Part shown: one piece after another, positions 42,499 to 54,224 of the stretch | How positions within the stretch are numbered: position 1 is the first letter of the stretch | How the letters are laid out: the number at the start of each line of letters is the position of its first letter | DNA from: Collybia mongolica | Lineage: Eukaryota; Basidiomycota; Agaricomycetes; Agaricales; Clitocybaceae | Length of the DNA stretch: 64,000 nucleotides | Assembly: GCA_013420905.1 (NCBI GenBank) | Contig: JAAXNY010000017.1 | Span: 434,001-498,000, forward strand | Direction of reading: 5' to 3' | Made by a program: the position numbers and the translations under genes | Notes under the pieces: model-generated | Databases searched by the model: none | What the model was told of the DNA's origin: nothing | What the model saw: only the letters and a program-made list of their open reading frames with translations

Positions 42499-44697
42499 TG
42501 GGGAGATGTCCATGGGTTTCTGTCAAATTTGTTATTTCGGCTCGACGCACACGACCAAGGGCGGGGAGTGGCTTTTAGACGGCATCGGTGTTTCTCGAAA
42601 CCCGACCGGACCCTGGCGACACCTTACCCTGACCTCCTTTTACTCTCTCTACTTATTGTCGAGTATCACGAGCTGTTCGCATATGATTCTACTTTCTACG
42701 TCCCCCCCTGTGTACCACGTTTTGCGTGATCGCATTTTTGGCCGCCATGAGAACTGAAATCGGTGGATCGAGGTACGTACTATTGAGGTTCGTCGTCATC
42801 CACCCTTTCGTTCCCCACAGAGGCTCATGGGTTTTCTCTGGGCGCATGTGAGCAAAGGACCACACGAGGCGATCCAGGGCGTGCCCTGGCATACCCCGGA
42901 CTTTCGAGATCAGTGCCTGGCCAAGCGTTGAGTACCATTCTGGGCGATCTCGTCTCTCCCCTATGTTATCCATTCTTGACCTTCAGACGCATGGGACAGG
43001 GAGGTCTCGAACAGCTCGCTGCTGCAAATAATATGTTATCAAGATCCACGCAAGATATGTGAATTTTACTCGATAAGGTGGACCGTAATGGGATGAGTCC
43101 GATAGATATATTTCTGGCCTTCCATATACGCACCGCACCCTTCTCTTTACAGGTAAATTATTTTGGACACCTGGCGCCTTTTTTGTATCCTGGAACAAAA
43201 CCCACTTACATAAATTATACATGCTCCTGGACATTTAGGAGTGCTCGTTGAGACCACGTGGCCCTGTGGTCATGTGATACCGCTTCTCCGAGATCCCCGA
43301 AGCCCGCAACCGGCGCAAAGCACTTTGAGCAAACTTCACATAGCGCCTCAAGCTTCAAGTCCCACAAAGGCCAAATGTGAGATGTATTCGAACCATACCG
43401 GAAGAAGATCTCAAGAAAGAACGCTCACAACTGAATGAGGAATATGAAGAGGTCCCTGAAATATCCCTCGACTGGATATGGACTCTGTCAGCGAGCCGGG
43501 CTCTTTCAAGCACATCAATAGGTTCATTTAGGCCGACCTTGAAAATAACCCTGCACGTCCTGCACGATTTCAAGGGGCTGGTAATTTGAAACAGGAGTAT
43601 TCGCAACATCCACCGCTCGCTCTGAGAGGTCCTATGTGTCTCAAAAGGACGGGTATCTCTTTCAGCGAAAACGGTATGGCTCCCACGTGAATGCTCCTAA
43701 AATATTGACTTGGTTGATGGTAGGTTGTGCCGCGAAAAGTCAAGGACTATAAGGATTGGTGGCGCCTCCACGGTACCCCTGCCACCCATGCACTGCCCTC
43801 CTATGACTGACGAAAAATGGACTGGCCTTCCCAACCCCTCTGTAGCGGACAGAAATTTTAGCAGAGGTAAGCCCCTCTATTATTGGCCCCGTGCTATTTT
43901 GACCTCTGACATTCAATGTCCAATCCCTCAGCTCTTAAGATCCGTTGGCTTACTGGGCGTATTCGTCATGACACTACAGCCTGGGAAATATTTACCACCA
44001 CGCAAACGGGCGTGGATCGTAGGGGCGACTGGGTTGTTATGGGTATGTGAAGTGATACGGTCAGGCTGGACAGCAGATGTATGTCAAGTCCACATATTGT
44101 TGGGAGGAAATAGGTATTGAAATGCCATATCCAGACAGCCCCCATCTAGCATCTCCCTCTCGTCGATATCCATTCCAGCCCCATGTCCCAAGAAGCGCAG
44201 CAAGGACTCACACTGATTGACACCACCGCACACATTCCACCCATTAGGGTTTTAGAAAAATAGAACCGTGCTTCCATCTCAAGCGCGCAGATTTATTCTA
44301 GCAAACAGCGGCGCCATTCGGATTTCAGGGAATCCGTCACACCAGTGACTGTACCAATCTCGTGCATAGCATTTGGATTGGTGTTTGTCGAGTGATGAAT
44401 CCGTTATTTCGTATGATCTCCATGCCAAGTATACTTGTTCTTTGTGGAACTCTTCTGGATATTCAGTACCACCGTATTTGTATGAGGTTGAAGCTTCAAA
44501 GCTTCAAGCTGCACGGTACACGCCTATTCGGGTCGCGTGCGTAGACGCGTCTCTCCACGTGGTGGAAAGTGACATCACCGCAAAGTGATGTCATTGCAGG
44601 TAGTGCACTGGTAGAGTATATAACTCTCCAGTCTCAAGTGGACCACGATTCTACAAATCACGGCCTTCACTCAATCACACCAACCACGTCCGCTATT
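42499..44697. other. Gene-poor stretch
   Basis: Several frames of 60-140 codons (for example 43710-44120) lack known motifs and alternate strands. No repeat boundaries were seen. Most likely intergenic and remnant DNA. Confidence 0.4.
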
Positions 44698-44841
44698 ATG
44701 TCCCAAGCCGCAAAGTCTTCTGGAACGCAATCGCCACCTCTTGAGGCGACAGGTGAAGATAAGCCCATGGGAGCCTCGTCTGTTAATTCTACTGGGCCCG
44801 TGGAGGCCGTAAAAGATGGAGAGCAGAGAAAACGTTGGTGA
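44698..44841 (+). CDS. Possible small protein, 47 residues
   Basis: ATG 44698 to TGA 44839-44841 encodes MSQAAKSSGTQSPPLEATGE and a Ser/Pro/Glu-rich remainder ending in basic residues (RKRW). A TATATAACTC box lies about 80 bases upstream (44617-44626). No family is recognised. It may be a first exon or chance. Confidence 0.25.
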   Translation: MSQAAKSSGTQSPPLEATGEDKPMGASSVNSTGPVEAVKDGEQRKRW

Positions 44842-45382
44842 TTCGTTCGCATATGCCTAGGCTCCCGTTGATATACGCATGCCCGTTTTAGAATATTTCC
44901 AATCGCCTGAAGGATCCGGTGAGGTGTGTATCACACCATTTTAGGTTATGGCACCGATATTATCGAAACGCTTCTAATCATGCATTCGACAGACGCCAAC
45001 AACTCACGGAGGGAAAGCAAACCCGAAGAAGTTCGGTCAGAGCATGGCTGATACGTTTGATAAACTGGACTGATGAGATGTGGTACTTCCAAAGCATTCT
45101 ATAATCATCCAAGATCCAGAACCGCAGTAAATAATACATGAGACATTTGTATATATTCACAACATGATGGATTTAATCAAGCCTTCCCATTGGTCAATCC
45201 ACTGGCTATAGCCCCAACCAATCAACATGTCTGATTTGAGACAAGCTACAATACGCGTCTGGTCGGGAGGAGTCCTCATGTCCAGAGGCGATGCATCGCA
45301 AGTGAAATTTGGAAGACTTAACAATAAATTTCACTGGACTTCTATCATTACAGTAACAGCTTTGTGACGATTGCCAGGACTT
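44842..45382. other. Intergenic
   Basis: 3' flank of the MAT2B-like gene. Nothing was recognised. Confidence 0.4.
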
Positions 45383-46859
45383 TTATTTCTTCAAATATGC
45401 AGACCACCACTCTTCAAACAACGACAACCCAAGAGGGTCTCCATCCCCTTCTCTGGCGATTCCAAGCTCCTCAGTTTCCCTTGTGTATAGCTGACAGTTT
45501 CGTGGTCGAGTTGTAGCACCCGCACCAGTTGGTGGTTCAGCGTCCGGGATGATATGTCCATGCGGCAGGCCGAGAATTTTCGCGAAGACAAGACAGATCT
45601 CGTACTTCGTGAATGGCTCCGCTGCGGAATAGTGCAAAATGGGAGGGATTGGCTTCTTATGACCTAGAAGCATCGAATTAGCGATACGTATGTTATAAAA
45701 CCGGGTTCAACGATCTGCGCGGAGGGCGGAGAAGTAGGTAAAAAAAAAAAAAGATCATCAGAATCATGAGAAGGACTGAGAGAATATAAGCGTGGGCGGG
45801 AAACGCAGAAGCAAAGAACTTTGTTGGATTAGCAAGACGCGAACCTGATAGCCGAACGAGAAAATTCGCGATATCAACGACATTCGTGGGGTACCGCGTG
45901 GCATAGTGATCCATCTTGTATGTCTTGCCCGATTGATCTTGCACGACATCGACGAGGACGTTGATTGCTGAATCCGAGTTTTGGGGCGCAGGTCCATACC
46001 TACGATAAAATGCTAACTCAGTTCTGGTACATCGATAAAGGAAAAAAAAATCGTACAGGACCGGGACTCTCAGAACCACTACGGAAGCGCCATCAACGCC
46101 GAGGACGGCAAGCTCTCCATCGCGTTTGCTTTGTCCGTAGAGCTGTAGTGGATTCGTAACAGCAGATGGAGTGTAGGGAGGCGACGTGCCGTCGAAGACA
46201 TAATCTAGGGAAATCACAAAAAAAATATTCGGCGCCAATTAGGTTATATCGACCGTTTGCGATTGCCTACCGGTTGAGATATAAATCAATATAAACTTTA
46301 AAGCCTTGGAAAGGGAGGCTAGGTGTTCAGGGACTTTGGCGTTCAGCTGCGTTTCAGGAGTCACGTAAGTGAGCGATAGGCTGGTAGCTCAAAATCACCC
46401 TACGATACGGGTGCCTTCAGGATCCTGTTGGAGCGCTATGAGGAGGCTGTTGTGTGGCACAGAGACCTAGGCACCGCACCTTTTCTGCAACATCTGGACG
46501 CCTCTCTGCGGCGCAATGTATCACCCCTGAAACATCAGGACCGTTAGCGGGTCTTGTGCGCTCCACATCAAGCGAGCTTCGCCGAATTCGAGGACCCACA
46601 GTTGGGTTTGAACTCTCTGAATGCCTTTTCGACCGCATCTACGTCCGTAAGGTCAAGCTTGACGAGACCATTGCCCGTCCTGGAATGTGATAGGCTGAGA
46701 GTCTCAAACTGGTTATCTGAGGCATTGGTGAATGCTTCTCGTACGGCTGAGCCGAGAACACCAGACGCTCCTGTGGAGATTTCGTTATGTGAGATTTGTT
46801 GCGAGTGTTACTGGCATTTCCGACCCACCAGTGATGATTATTCTGGAGTTCGACGACAT
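45383..46859 (-). CDS. MAT2B / dTDP-4-dehydrorhamnose-reductase-like NAD(P)-binding protein
   Basis: Eight exons (46829-46859, 46600-46770, 46480-46526, 46404-46424, 46271-46346, 46057-46204, 45845-45999, 45383-45663) sum to 930 bases, 309 residues; one exon is only 21 bases. The start MSSNSRIIITGASGVLGSAV holds the GxxGxxG nucleotide-binding loop. Next come VIHCAAERRPDVAEK, IYISTDYVFDGTSPPYTP, and NPLQLYGQSKRDGELAVL with the Y-x-x-x-K catalytic pair. It continues through VPVLYGPAPQNSDSAINVLV and the C-terminal HYSAAEPFTKYEICLVFA. The family includes RmlD (dTDP-rhamnose synthesis) and MAT2B, the regulatory subunit of S-adenosylmethionine synthetase. In fungi the MAT2B assignment is more likely because rhamnose-pathway partners are not seen here. 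Confidence 0.88.
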
Positions 46860-49800
46860 TTTCGTGATCAGAGTGAACTACCTAAGATTTTGAGGGTCGA
46901 TGATGATCAATCTAATCTTGAGGTCACCACAGCGTTTCCTTAGGAACGGCTTAGCATAAAATATTGATTTATCTGTTTTGGACACGTGAGCGGTAAAAGG
47001 CACAAATGGGTCAAAACACATTCAAATTGGCAGGGGCCTTTGACAACCTTTGACTCAACCTTTCACTTTCAAAAAAACTAGCCCTGAGTGCAACGGGGGC
47101 GCTCTGGGCGAAATGACCACAGAAGTACGAGCTAACATCTATATTCTTCCACACGACCATTCCGAAATGGATTCCAACAATTACCTTCTCACCGTGAGAG
47201 GGCAATTTCTTCCCCATCAAGGTGGAAAGTCCGAACATCCGCCCTCTTCCATCCTGTCTTCCGTGAAATTATCTTCGTTCACCTGACATGGTGGGTTGAG
47301 GTAAATTCCCTCTGGAAGACGCGCTCTTAAGAGGATGGGCGCACTTGGCCCGCCCCGAACGCGAGCCGTGGCATCCCTGCTGCGATCAACTTCCTCGAGA
47401 ACCCCCACATCGTTTTGGGACATGCGGGAGTCGGACTGAAACGGTCGATACGTTCACAAGAGTCTACACACCCTCGTACTCAAGATGGTTTTTTTTTCTT
47501 TTTGGTACATATGGTGTGCTTCTGCACTATAGGTACCTCGCCGGTGAAGTGGGGTTCCCGCTTCATTCATTATGCAAGGCACCTTTCAAGGAATGCGAGC
47601 CCCGTTTTGGGTATCTGTCTTTCTGTGGCGCTTGGCGAGGGACGCATTGGTTTTTCTTTTTCGGGGTACATAGCCTCTCGGCACCAGCATAGAATCGCTA
47701 TTGGCGTTTCCATCCATTCTTTTAATTCGACCAAGTTGAAATTCCGACCCGTTCTCACCAACAATTTCTCCGCAAGAGTTCGCCTTCTGCCCTTCAGAAT
47801 TCCTTTTCAACCTTTAGACCTGTGGCGTGGGTCAACTTCCGGGACCGTCATCTTATCTATTCAGTTTATATTTGGTGCGCCGAGACTCTTTTGTTGCATT
47901 CTTGAATGCCGTGTATGTATAATACATTAGGGTCAGTTGGGGCTTAGGGTGTTGCCTCCAATGTTTCACCCATGGGTTTCGCAGTAATTCTTCTTGGTGG
48001 TTGCTGTCCCTGTTGCGTTTTATGTTTACAGTTCTTCTGTCAAACATAGTGGCATTCACTTCATGGTTGCCCGTCATGTGGCCGAAACTTGAAAGACTTC
48101 AGTCATATATTCACAACCGCCAAGTCCCAGAAGTTGCCGCCTCACACGGAAACGGCACCGGTGTTATACGGTACCTGTTGCTTTACCTATCAGTCTTTAG
48201 GCTGATGTAGATCGCTCAGGGAAGAATGCCTCACATTGCAATCCTGAACAACGCACAACTCCTGCCTCATATTTCCCCATGATGGTCCTGGTGTGCTCGG
48301 AACCCGTATCAAACCCTTCAGGGTCTGAGTTTGCCCCATTTCGAGCTCAGCGAGATGTATGTTGATCTCGGGATTTTGAGGATGACCATAAGCGTCCATC
48401 TAACAAGTGCTTGTCACTCGTATTTTCCTCCCTCAGTGCTTCGAGGGGTCACCTGACCTATCAGTGAATTGTTCATACTCGTGGGGGACGGAGAATCGGT
48501 GTATGACTTCAGGATACGACTTCGGAATTACATGGCAGGAAGGCCTCCAGTGAAAATAACGGCTTAATCATGTGTTACGTTCAATATCCGTTTGGGTTCA
48601 ATACTCGGCCTTTCGGGGAGTCATAACCCGCGACCTTCTTTCCAATGAATAGGTCATGGGGTTCACAACAAGTTGATGAAGACGGTGGGCAATTTTGTGT
48701 CTTCTTGTTGCCACGTTGTTTTGCCTGCGACATGACATTCGAAATTGTCGATCTGTCGTCTAGACTCACCTTCTGGAGGGTCGCCGGTGGCGCCTTGTTA
48801 TTTCTGGTGACTGACGTTCATGGTTGTGTGTCCTGCCGAAAGGCAGGCCTCAGGTTTGACTGAATGTGTTTCCGTCATGGTTTCCAGTAGCTTCCGTCCC
48901 TAAAAATACGGCCTTCGATCACTCCTTTCTTTCACACAGTGGAGCGGAACTTCGACGTCATCGCCATTGATTTCGCCCGAATTCTGACAGATTCTGACGG
49001 GAAAAAAAAAGACAAAAGAGTGGGTAAAGCTGTTCTTTCGTTATACCCTGTTTTCTTTTCGTGCTACCCTGTTGACATGGAGACCGTAGGTGGATTCCCT
49101 GCATGGGTAACTTACTCGAGGCTGCTTGTTGGCGATCATCAAGATACTTACAAGCAAACTACCGTTTGGTCCTTTTAGCCTAAGAGAATGGTGCGAAAGG
49201 GATGCCACAGTTAGTCGTCATTGTCTATGACAATTTACTCAAAAGAGTATATGTTCGTTCACGGGGCATACGGTCGATATCGGGCCTCTAAGGTCATGAT
49301 GCTTGGGCGGTAAATGTATCTATGTACATTCTAGAACAATCTTCAATGAACGACGTTACATGAAATCGCCTTGCTCAGGCCTAATGACATGGTATGTATT
49401 GCCCTCGCTTGAAGACCTCTCTAGGGTTAAGCATGAATGTACTTGTGTCATTTCGCGCAGGGCACAATATCAAAAACGGTTTGGTTGGGAATCCCCTGAG
49501 ATAAGGATAGACAACATTGTCCTCAGTCGCGCTGGATGTTGGACATGAGGCTCTCTAGAATCCGATTTGCCAAGCGGGTATATTTCGGGCGGGCGGCTGC
49601 CCGCCGGTATTCTTTATCCAGAGATCGTGAGAGGATCGAGGGAACAAACTCTAAATTTTCCCCACCTGCAAAGTCCAAAAGCGGACATCAGGTCTGTCAC
49701 GACCATTGCTTTGGAACGCCCAGATCTCCGCGAATTTGGATTCTAAGCAATATTTTGCTACAACGTTTTTTCTCTCATAACCCTCGCATATCATGCCTGC

Positions 49801-49951
49801 TTCCAAAAGCCTCCTTGTTCCTGGTGACTTCTCGCTAAGAAGAAGACCGTGTGGTATATATCTACCCACTACATAGGAATCATTCGCCCCCATCTACGCC
49901 GTCCGTTTTTCCTGGCCCCAGGCAAGCCCCACCCCCTTCCCACCGCCTAAT
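46860..49951. other. Gene-poor stretch, 3.1 kb
   Basis: Open frames of 60-170 codons on both strands carry no recognised motif. Some text (GNMRQELCVVQDCNVRH, minus strand near 48260) looks protein-like, but no gene model can be built. It may hold a decayed gene. Confidence 0.4.
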
Positions 49952-51668
49952 ATGTCCCGCCGTCGTCGTGTCGAGTCCGTGTCGAGTTCTAGTAGCGATT
50001 CGCGTCGCCCACCGTCAAGTTTCGTTCCGACACAAACCTACTCCCACGTTTCAACATACCGGTCAGCAGCCTCAGGAAAAAATTATCGTGATGCTTGGAC
50101 CCATACCGACTAATTTTCGCTTTTTCTCTCAGTTCATTGCAGATGGAACTTCAGCTCTACAGTCCATCTGTGAAGCTGCAGCAGGAACATTTTGACGATC
50201 GAGGTCCCTTGGCGGTCTTTGGTGATCACGACCAAGTCGGAGGGAAAGTCATACTCGATTCCAGCTGCAGCCACACAGGCCGGCTGTCTATTTCCGTGAG
50301 ACGTGCGCCCATATCGGCGCTATTTCCGTTTACTAATATGATGCTCTTTAAGATCGAAGGCGCTTTCATGTATTCCCAAACGCACGTGGAGGGAGAGCAA
50401 GTCCCTGAAAGCTCGCGGAATCCAGGAAAACGGAAACATGTCTTCTTTTCCTCTTCAACGACTCTTTCCATCTCTCCGACTTCCGAACCCAACTCCCCAC
50501 GCTCTGCTTTTCGTGATGCGTTTATCAAACGTCGTCCAAGCGTCTCGAGCTTGAACCTGGGGCCTACGCCTGGAGAGAGATCCTTCCCCTTCACGTTCGA
50601 CCTTCCGCGCAGTTGCAGAGCTGGCGAGGAGATGCCGCCCTCCTTCACGGGCTCATCGGACATAGGTCCATCCTCGGAGTCTTTTGATGTCACTTACAAA
50701 CTCAAAGTCGTATGGGAAGCCCATAATGCAACTGAAAACCCTTCGACGTCAGTCTCCTTCTTTTCCCCGAGTAATTTCATCAAGAAATGCTAATCCATTC
50801 AATTCCAGCTTGGAGGTTCCCATACTATTTTATCCTGATACGGACTTTCAGTCTGTGGATGCTACGCCTCAGAGCCCGCTATCATGGTTAGAAATGCCTC
50901 TTAGATCTGATCGCCCCATTCCCTTCCGATGTGCGGTAGGTGGTACCTAATCTTGGTATCTCTTTCCATAGGCTGACGATTTACGCAGGTTACCTTGCCT
51001 ACCTCGGTCACATTCACTCGCACGTCACATATCCCATACTTCGTCGTCTTCACGACAATTCCTCGGACTCCTGATTTGGCTAAGGAGATTGCCGCAGATG
51101 CAACCATCTCTGTCTCTCTTTTGCGCCAAGTCACTGTGACCGAGCAGTTCTCCCCCCCGCCAACTCCGCCACTCACACCGTCAGCGTCTAGCGATGATTC
51201 GGAACCAACGCGTCATAAGCTGCTCAAACGAGTGGCCCGGAGCCAATCGCGGCTCGGCTCTGCCGCTCGGGCGATAAAAACTTTCGATGATCACAGTGAC
51301 TTCCGTGACAAACCGCTGCCCCGGCTACCGACCCAGACCGTCTTCACAGAGTCTCATACCCTGCAAAATGCCATCTGCATCGGGTTCCCTAAGCGTCCTC
51401 GCCAATTCGTCAGCGACTCGCGAAGCCACCCTTCTTTGGATTCCCATGCGTCCCTTCCCGATGGTCTCCATAAAGCCAAAATTGCCCTGCAGAAGGAGAT
51501 GCTTCCTTGTATTGATTGGGCGGGCGTGAGCGTCAAGGTATGTGGCATTGATCCCCGTTACACACCCGAAATTGACCCTCTGCCTGCTGGTTGCAGTACT
51601 ACCTCGATGTCTCGGTGCTCATTGGTCAAGACGACCTGCGTGCCCGGATTCCTATTCGTATACTATAA
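49952..51668 (+). CDS. Arrestin-like domain protein
   Basis: Five exons: 49952-50061, 50133-50747, 50809-50935, 50989-51537, 51597-51668. They sum to 1,473 bases, 490 residues. The N-terminus is basic and Ser-rich (MSRRRRVESVSSSSSDSRRP). The arrestin fold starts at MELQLYSPSVKLQQEHFDDR and shows GGKVILDSS, RKHVFFSSSTTLS, and SFPFTFDLPRSCRAGEEMPP followed by the Ser-containing PSF motif; then VTYKLKVVWEAH, IPYFVVFTTIPRTPDLAKE and, near the end, YYLDVSVLIGQDDL. Such alpha-arrestins recruit ubiquitin ligases to membrane transporters. A PPxY motif is not evident in the parts I read. Start choice: the upstream ATG is joined in phase by a GTCAGC...TCTCAG intron; a shorter protein from ATG 50143 is the alternative. 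Confidence 0.85.
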
Positions 51669-52239
51669 CCCCACGACACCCTACGGTGTATATACACTCA
51701 CTTGAAATGTGCTATCTATGTTTGCTCCATAATGGGCTAGGAAATTGGACTAAGTAACATCACTGTTTTTTATTTTGTATCTATGTGCCGGAACTCAGGA
51801 TAAGAAGAATCTGGGCGGCTTGTAATATATTTGTAACATGTTGTCTTCATGGAAACAGATGTACGACCCCGTTGTCGCTTCCAGAGGGGCTTGATGGCCT
51901 ATGGGCATTTCGGCCCCGTTGACTGAAGGGACCATGTGCGTCCGAGGTCGTTTAGAATTAGCCAAGGCAACTGATTATCGATCATAGTCTGCTGTCCTGT
52001 TTATGTAAAAATACTTGAGGTATTTTTGTATTCGAGGTATGGTAGGGTAGCATGACCGTCAAGCCGTAATCACAAAGCAGAAAATTCAGATTTTATTAGC
52101 ATCAGATGAGCCTAGCGCCTCAATTACCTAGGTTTAATACAATACAATTTTTCTCGTACCGCCATAGGCGAAGTCTTGTTATCTATAGGTACATTATTGT
52201 GTAGGGGAACCTTTGATCAATGCAATCAATGCAGGGAGA
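51669..52239. other. Intergenic between convergent genes
   Basis: 3' flanks of the arrestin-like gene and the MFS gene. Nothing else was seen. Confidence 0.6.
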
Positions 52240-53840
52240 TTAACCCATTTTCGCCTTCAACTCTCGCCACAGTGTCAGGTGCATCAGACCTGCCACACCT
52301 ACAATACCAATCTGTAGCCCCAAGTAGTTCACCATACCGATGTTGACACCGGCACCACCCCATACAGCGCCAGAGACCCGCCCTGCGTAGTTGCTGTACT
52401 GAATGGCGAGGCTGAGCCGCCCATTCCAAGTTGGCGGGAGCTGTTTGGACAGAAGGCTTAGTGTGCAGGTGCTGGCGAGATTGAATCCCAAGGCGACGAG
52501 GAACCAACAAACGAAGAAGCTCCCGAAAGTCACTTTATCAGCGGCGAGGATGACGATCATGATTATTACACCTGAAGTCCCCAGTGAAGACCCAAAAGCA
52601 AGGATCACTCTGTCCTGGAAGCGGCCAGAATAGAATACGTTGAGAACGAGGAAGGGGAAAGTTGTTATCCCGCCGAGCGCGATAAAGTTTCCGGCGTTGT
52701 AGGGATTGTAGTTGAACCGTTCCGCGGTGAAGACGGGGATGTTGCTCTCCCATGCACCGAGTATAAAGAAACATGTCATGGCGTACCACATCATGGTAAT
52801 AATGACCCCCCACTGGCGGAGAGAGACGGGGTGGTTGTCTTCCTCGTGTATCTCATCGGACTGGGAAGCGGTAAGGAGTGCAGGGGAAACTGCAGTGGCG
52901 GTGGAGGATTGAGATAGTGGGGTTAAGGGCATGTCGGCCTTGGGTGGGGAGCGCACGTCTTTGAACAAGAAGACGCTTGCCGTGAGGAAAAACACCCAGG
53001 CGATAGAGACGATCCACCCGGGACTCGTGAACCCGTTAAAGATGGGGTTTGCGAACCCGATTTTGAACAGCAATCCACCGATGAACGGACCGGCGCTGAA
53101 CCCGATACCTTGGCCGACAACGAGCCAACTAGCGAGTGTTGTCCGTCGGCGGACGCCTACAATACGAGGGTCTGCGCAATACCGTTTGCAGTATAGCAAA
53201 GCGGTGAAGCCGAACCCGGAGACTATTCGTCCTATGAGGATGAGGTAGAGAAAATTGGCGCGATATGCCAGGCCATAGAGGATGTTGCCGAGGATCATGG
53301 CGACGTATCCTATATTGATAGGGAGTTTGTATCGGCCTGTAATTTTTTTTTTGCAAGAAAAATCAGAGATGGGCGGAGCTGGAGTAGACTAAACGCAATT
53401 ACCTCTATCCAGTTTAACCATGGGGATGAGTACCAGCCCTGCGAATGAAGAAGGTATGCCGATGATAAGGCCAGAAAAGGTGGCCGTCCCACCCAGGTGT
53501 TTTGCGTATGCACTGGCGGATGAAACGACGATGTAGAATGTTATCTTAGGGGGGTCTATCAGCCTTTTGAATAACAACAAAAAATCACATAAGCCAATGA
53601 ACGAACCTGGAGCAGGGTGTTGCCTCCGATGACGAGCATCATGGAAGTAAAGTCAGGAAGCTTCAATTCTGGATCGTCCACAGGGCTTTCTACGGCCTCA
53701 GCGGGCGGGGGGCTGCCTGTACTCAGGGGGGGAGACGCGTCGGCGCTCGTTTGACCCCACCACGCGTGTTTGTCGCTTGGTGGGTTGGGCTCGTAGGTTA
53801 CGAGGTCTATAACTGAAGAGAGCGTTTGTGCGGACGACAT
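52240..53840 (-). CDS. MFS transporter, MFSD8/SPX-MFS-like
   Basis: Three exons (53607-53840, 53403-53544, 52240-53336) sum to 1,473 bases, 490 residues. After a Pro/Ser-rich N-terminal tail the helices read ITFYIVVSSASAYAKHLGGT, FSGLIIGIPSSFAGLVLIPM and, after LPINIGYVAMILGNILYGL, LIGRIVSGFGFTALLY, ASWLVVGQGIGFSAGPFIGG. A loop with Ser/Thr-rich text lies between residues about 260 and 300. The final helices end LGLQIGIVGVAGLMHLTLWR. The GGTATFSGLIIG and GRIVSGFG blocks match the CLN7/SPX-MFS-type group, which sits in vacuolar or lysosomal membranes. It is divergent from VPS16 with 384 bases between starts, an interesting pairing of two vacuolar genes. Confidence 0.88.
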
Positions 53841-54224
53841 TAGGGTAGACTTCGACTCTTCGAGAAACGAGGGATTGCTCTACTTGAAGGTGAGGGACAC
53901 CTGAGTCATCCACCTGGCATTAGATCCGGTACGGAATTCCGCCATCCGGCTAAAAAATCATTGAAGGCCTGCCGTTGGGACCTGGCCGTTAGTAAGATTA
54001 TTCTGTCTTTTGAATATCCCTGAAAATGGGACTGGTATGGAGTTGTGGTTTGACACATCGCCCGTGCAATTATGTGAATTCTTCTGGATCCGTGATCACT
54101 AGTTTCGTGAAGCGTCATGTGACTTCAACGTCAACCCTTGAACTTGCCGTTATACGACTGCGCGCCTCAAGTTACAATATTGGCCGATATTGGATACTAT
54201 AACTCTTGTGTATTTTGAAAAGGA
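53841..54224. promoter_or_regulatory. Divergent promoter region of the MFS gene and VPS16
   Basis: 384 bases between the two start codons. No evident TATA box or repeated element. Co-regulation is inferred only from the arrangement. Confidence 0.4.

Noticed and set aside
50095..50142. Arrestin start at a non-ATG codon upstream of 50143
   Set aside because: A spliced start from ATG 49952 gives in-phase exons that sum to whole codons; the upstream text of the long frame is intron.
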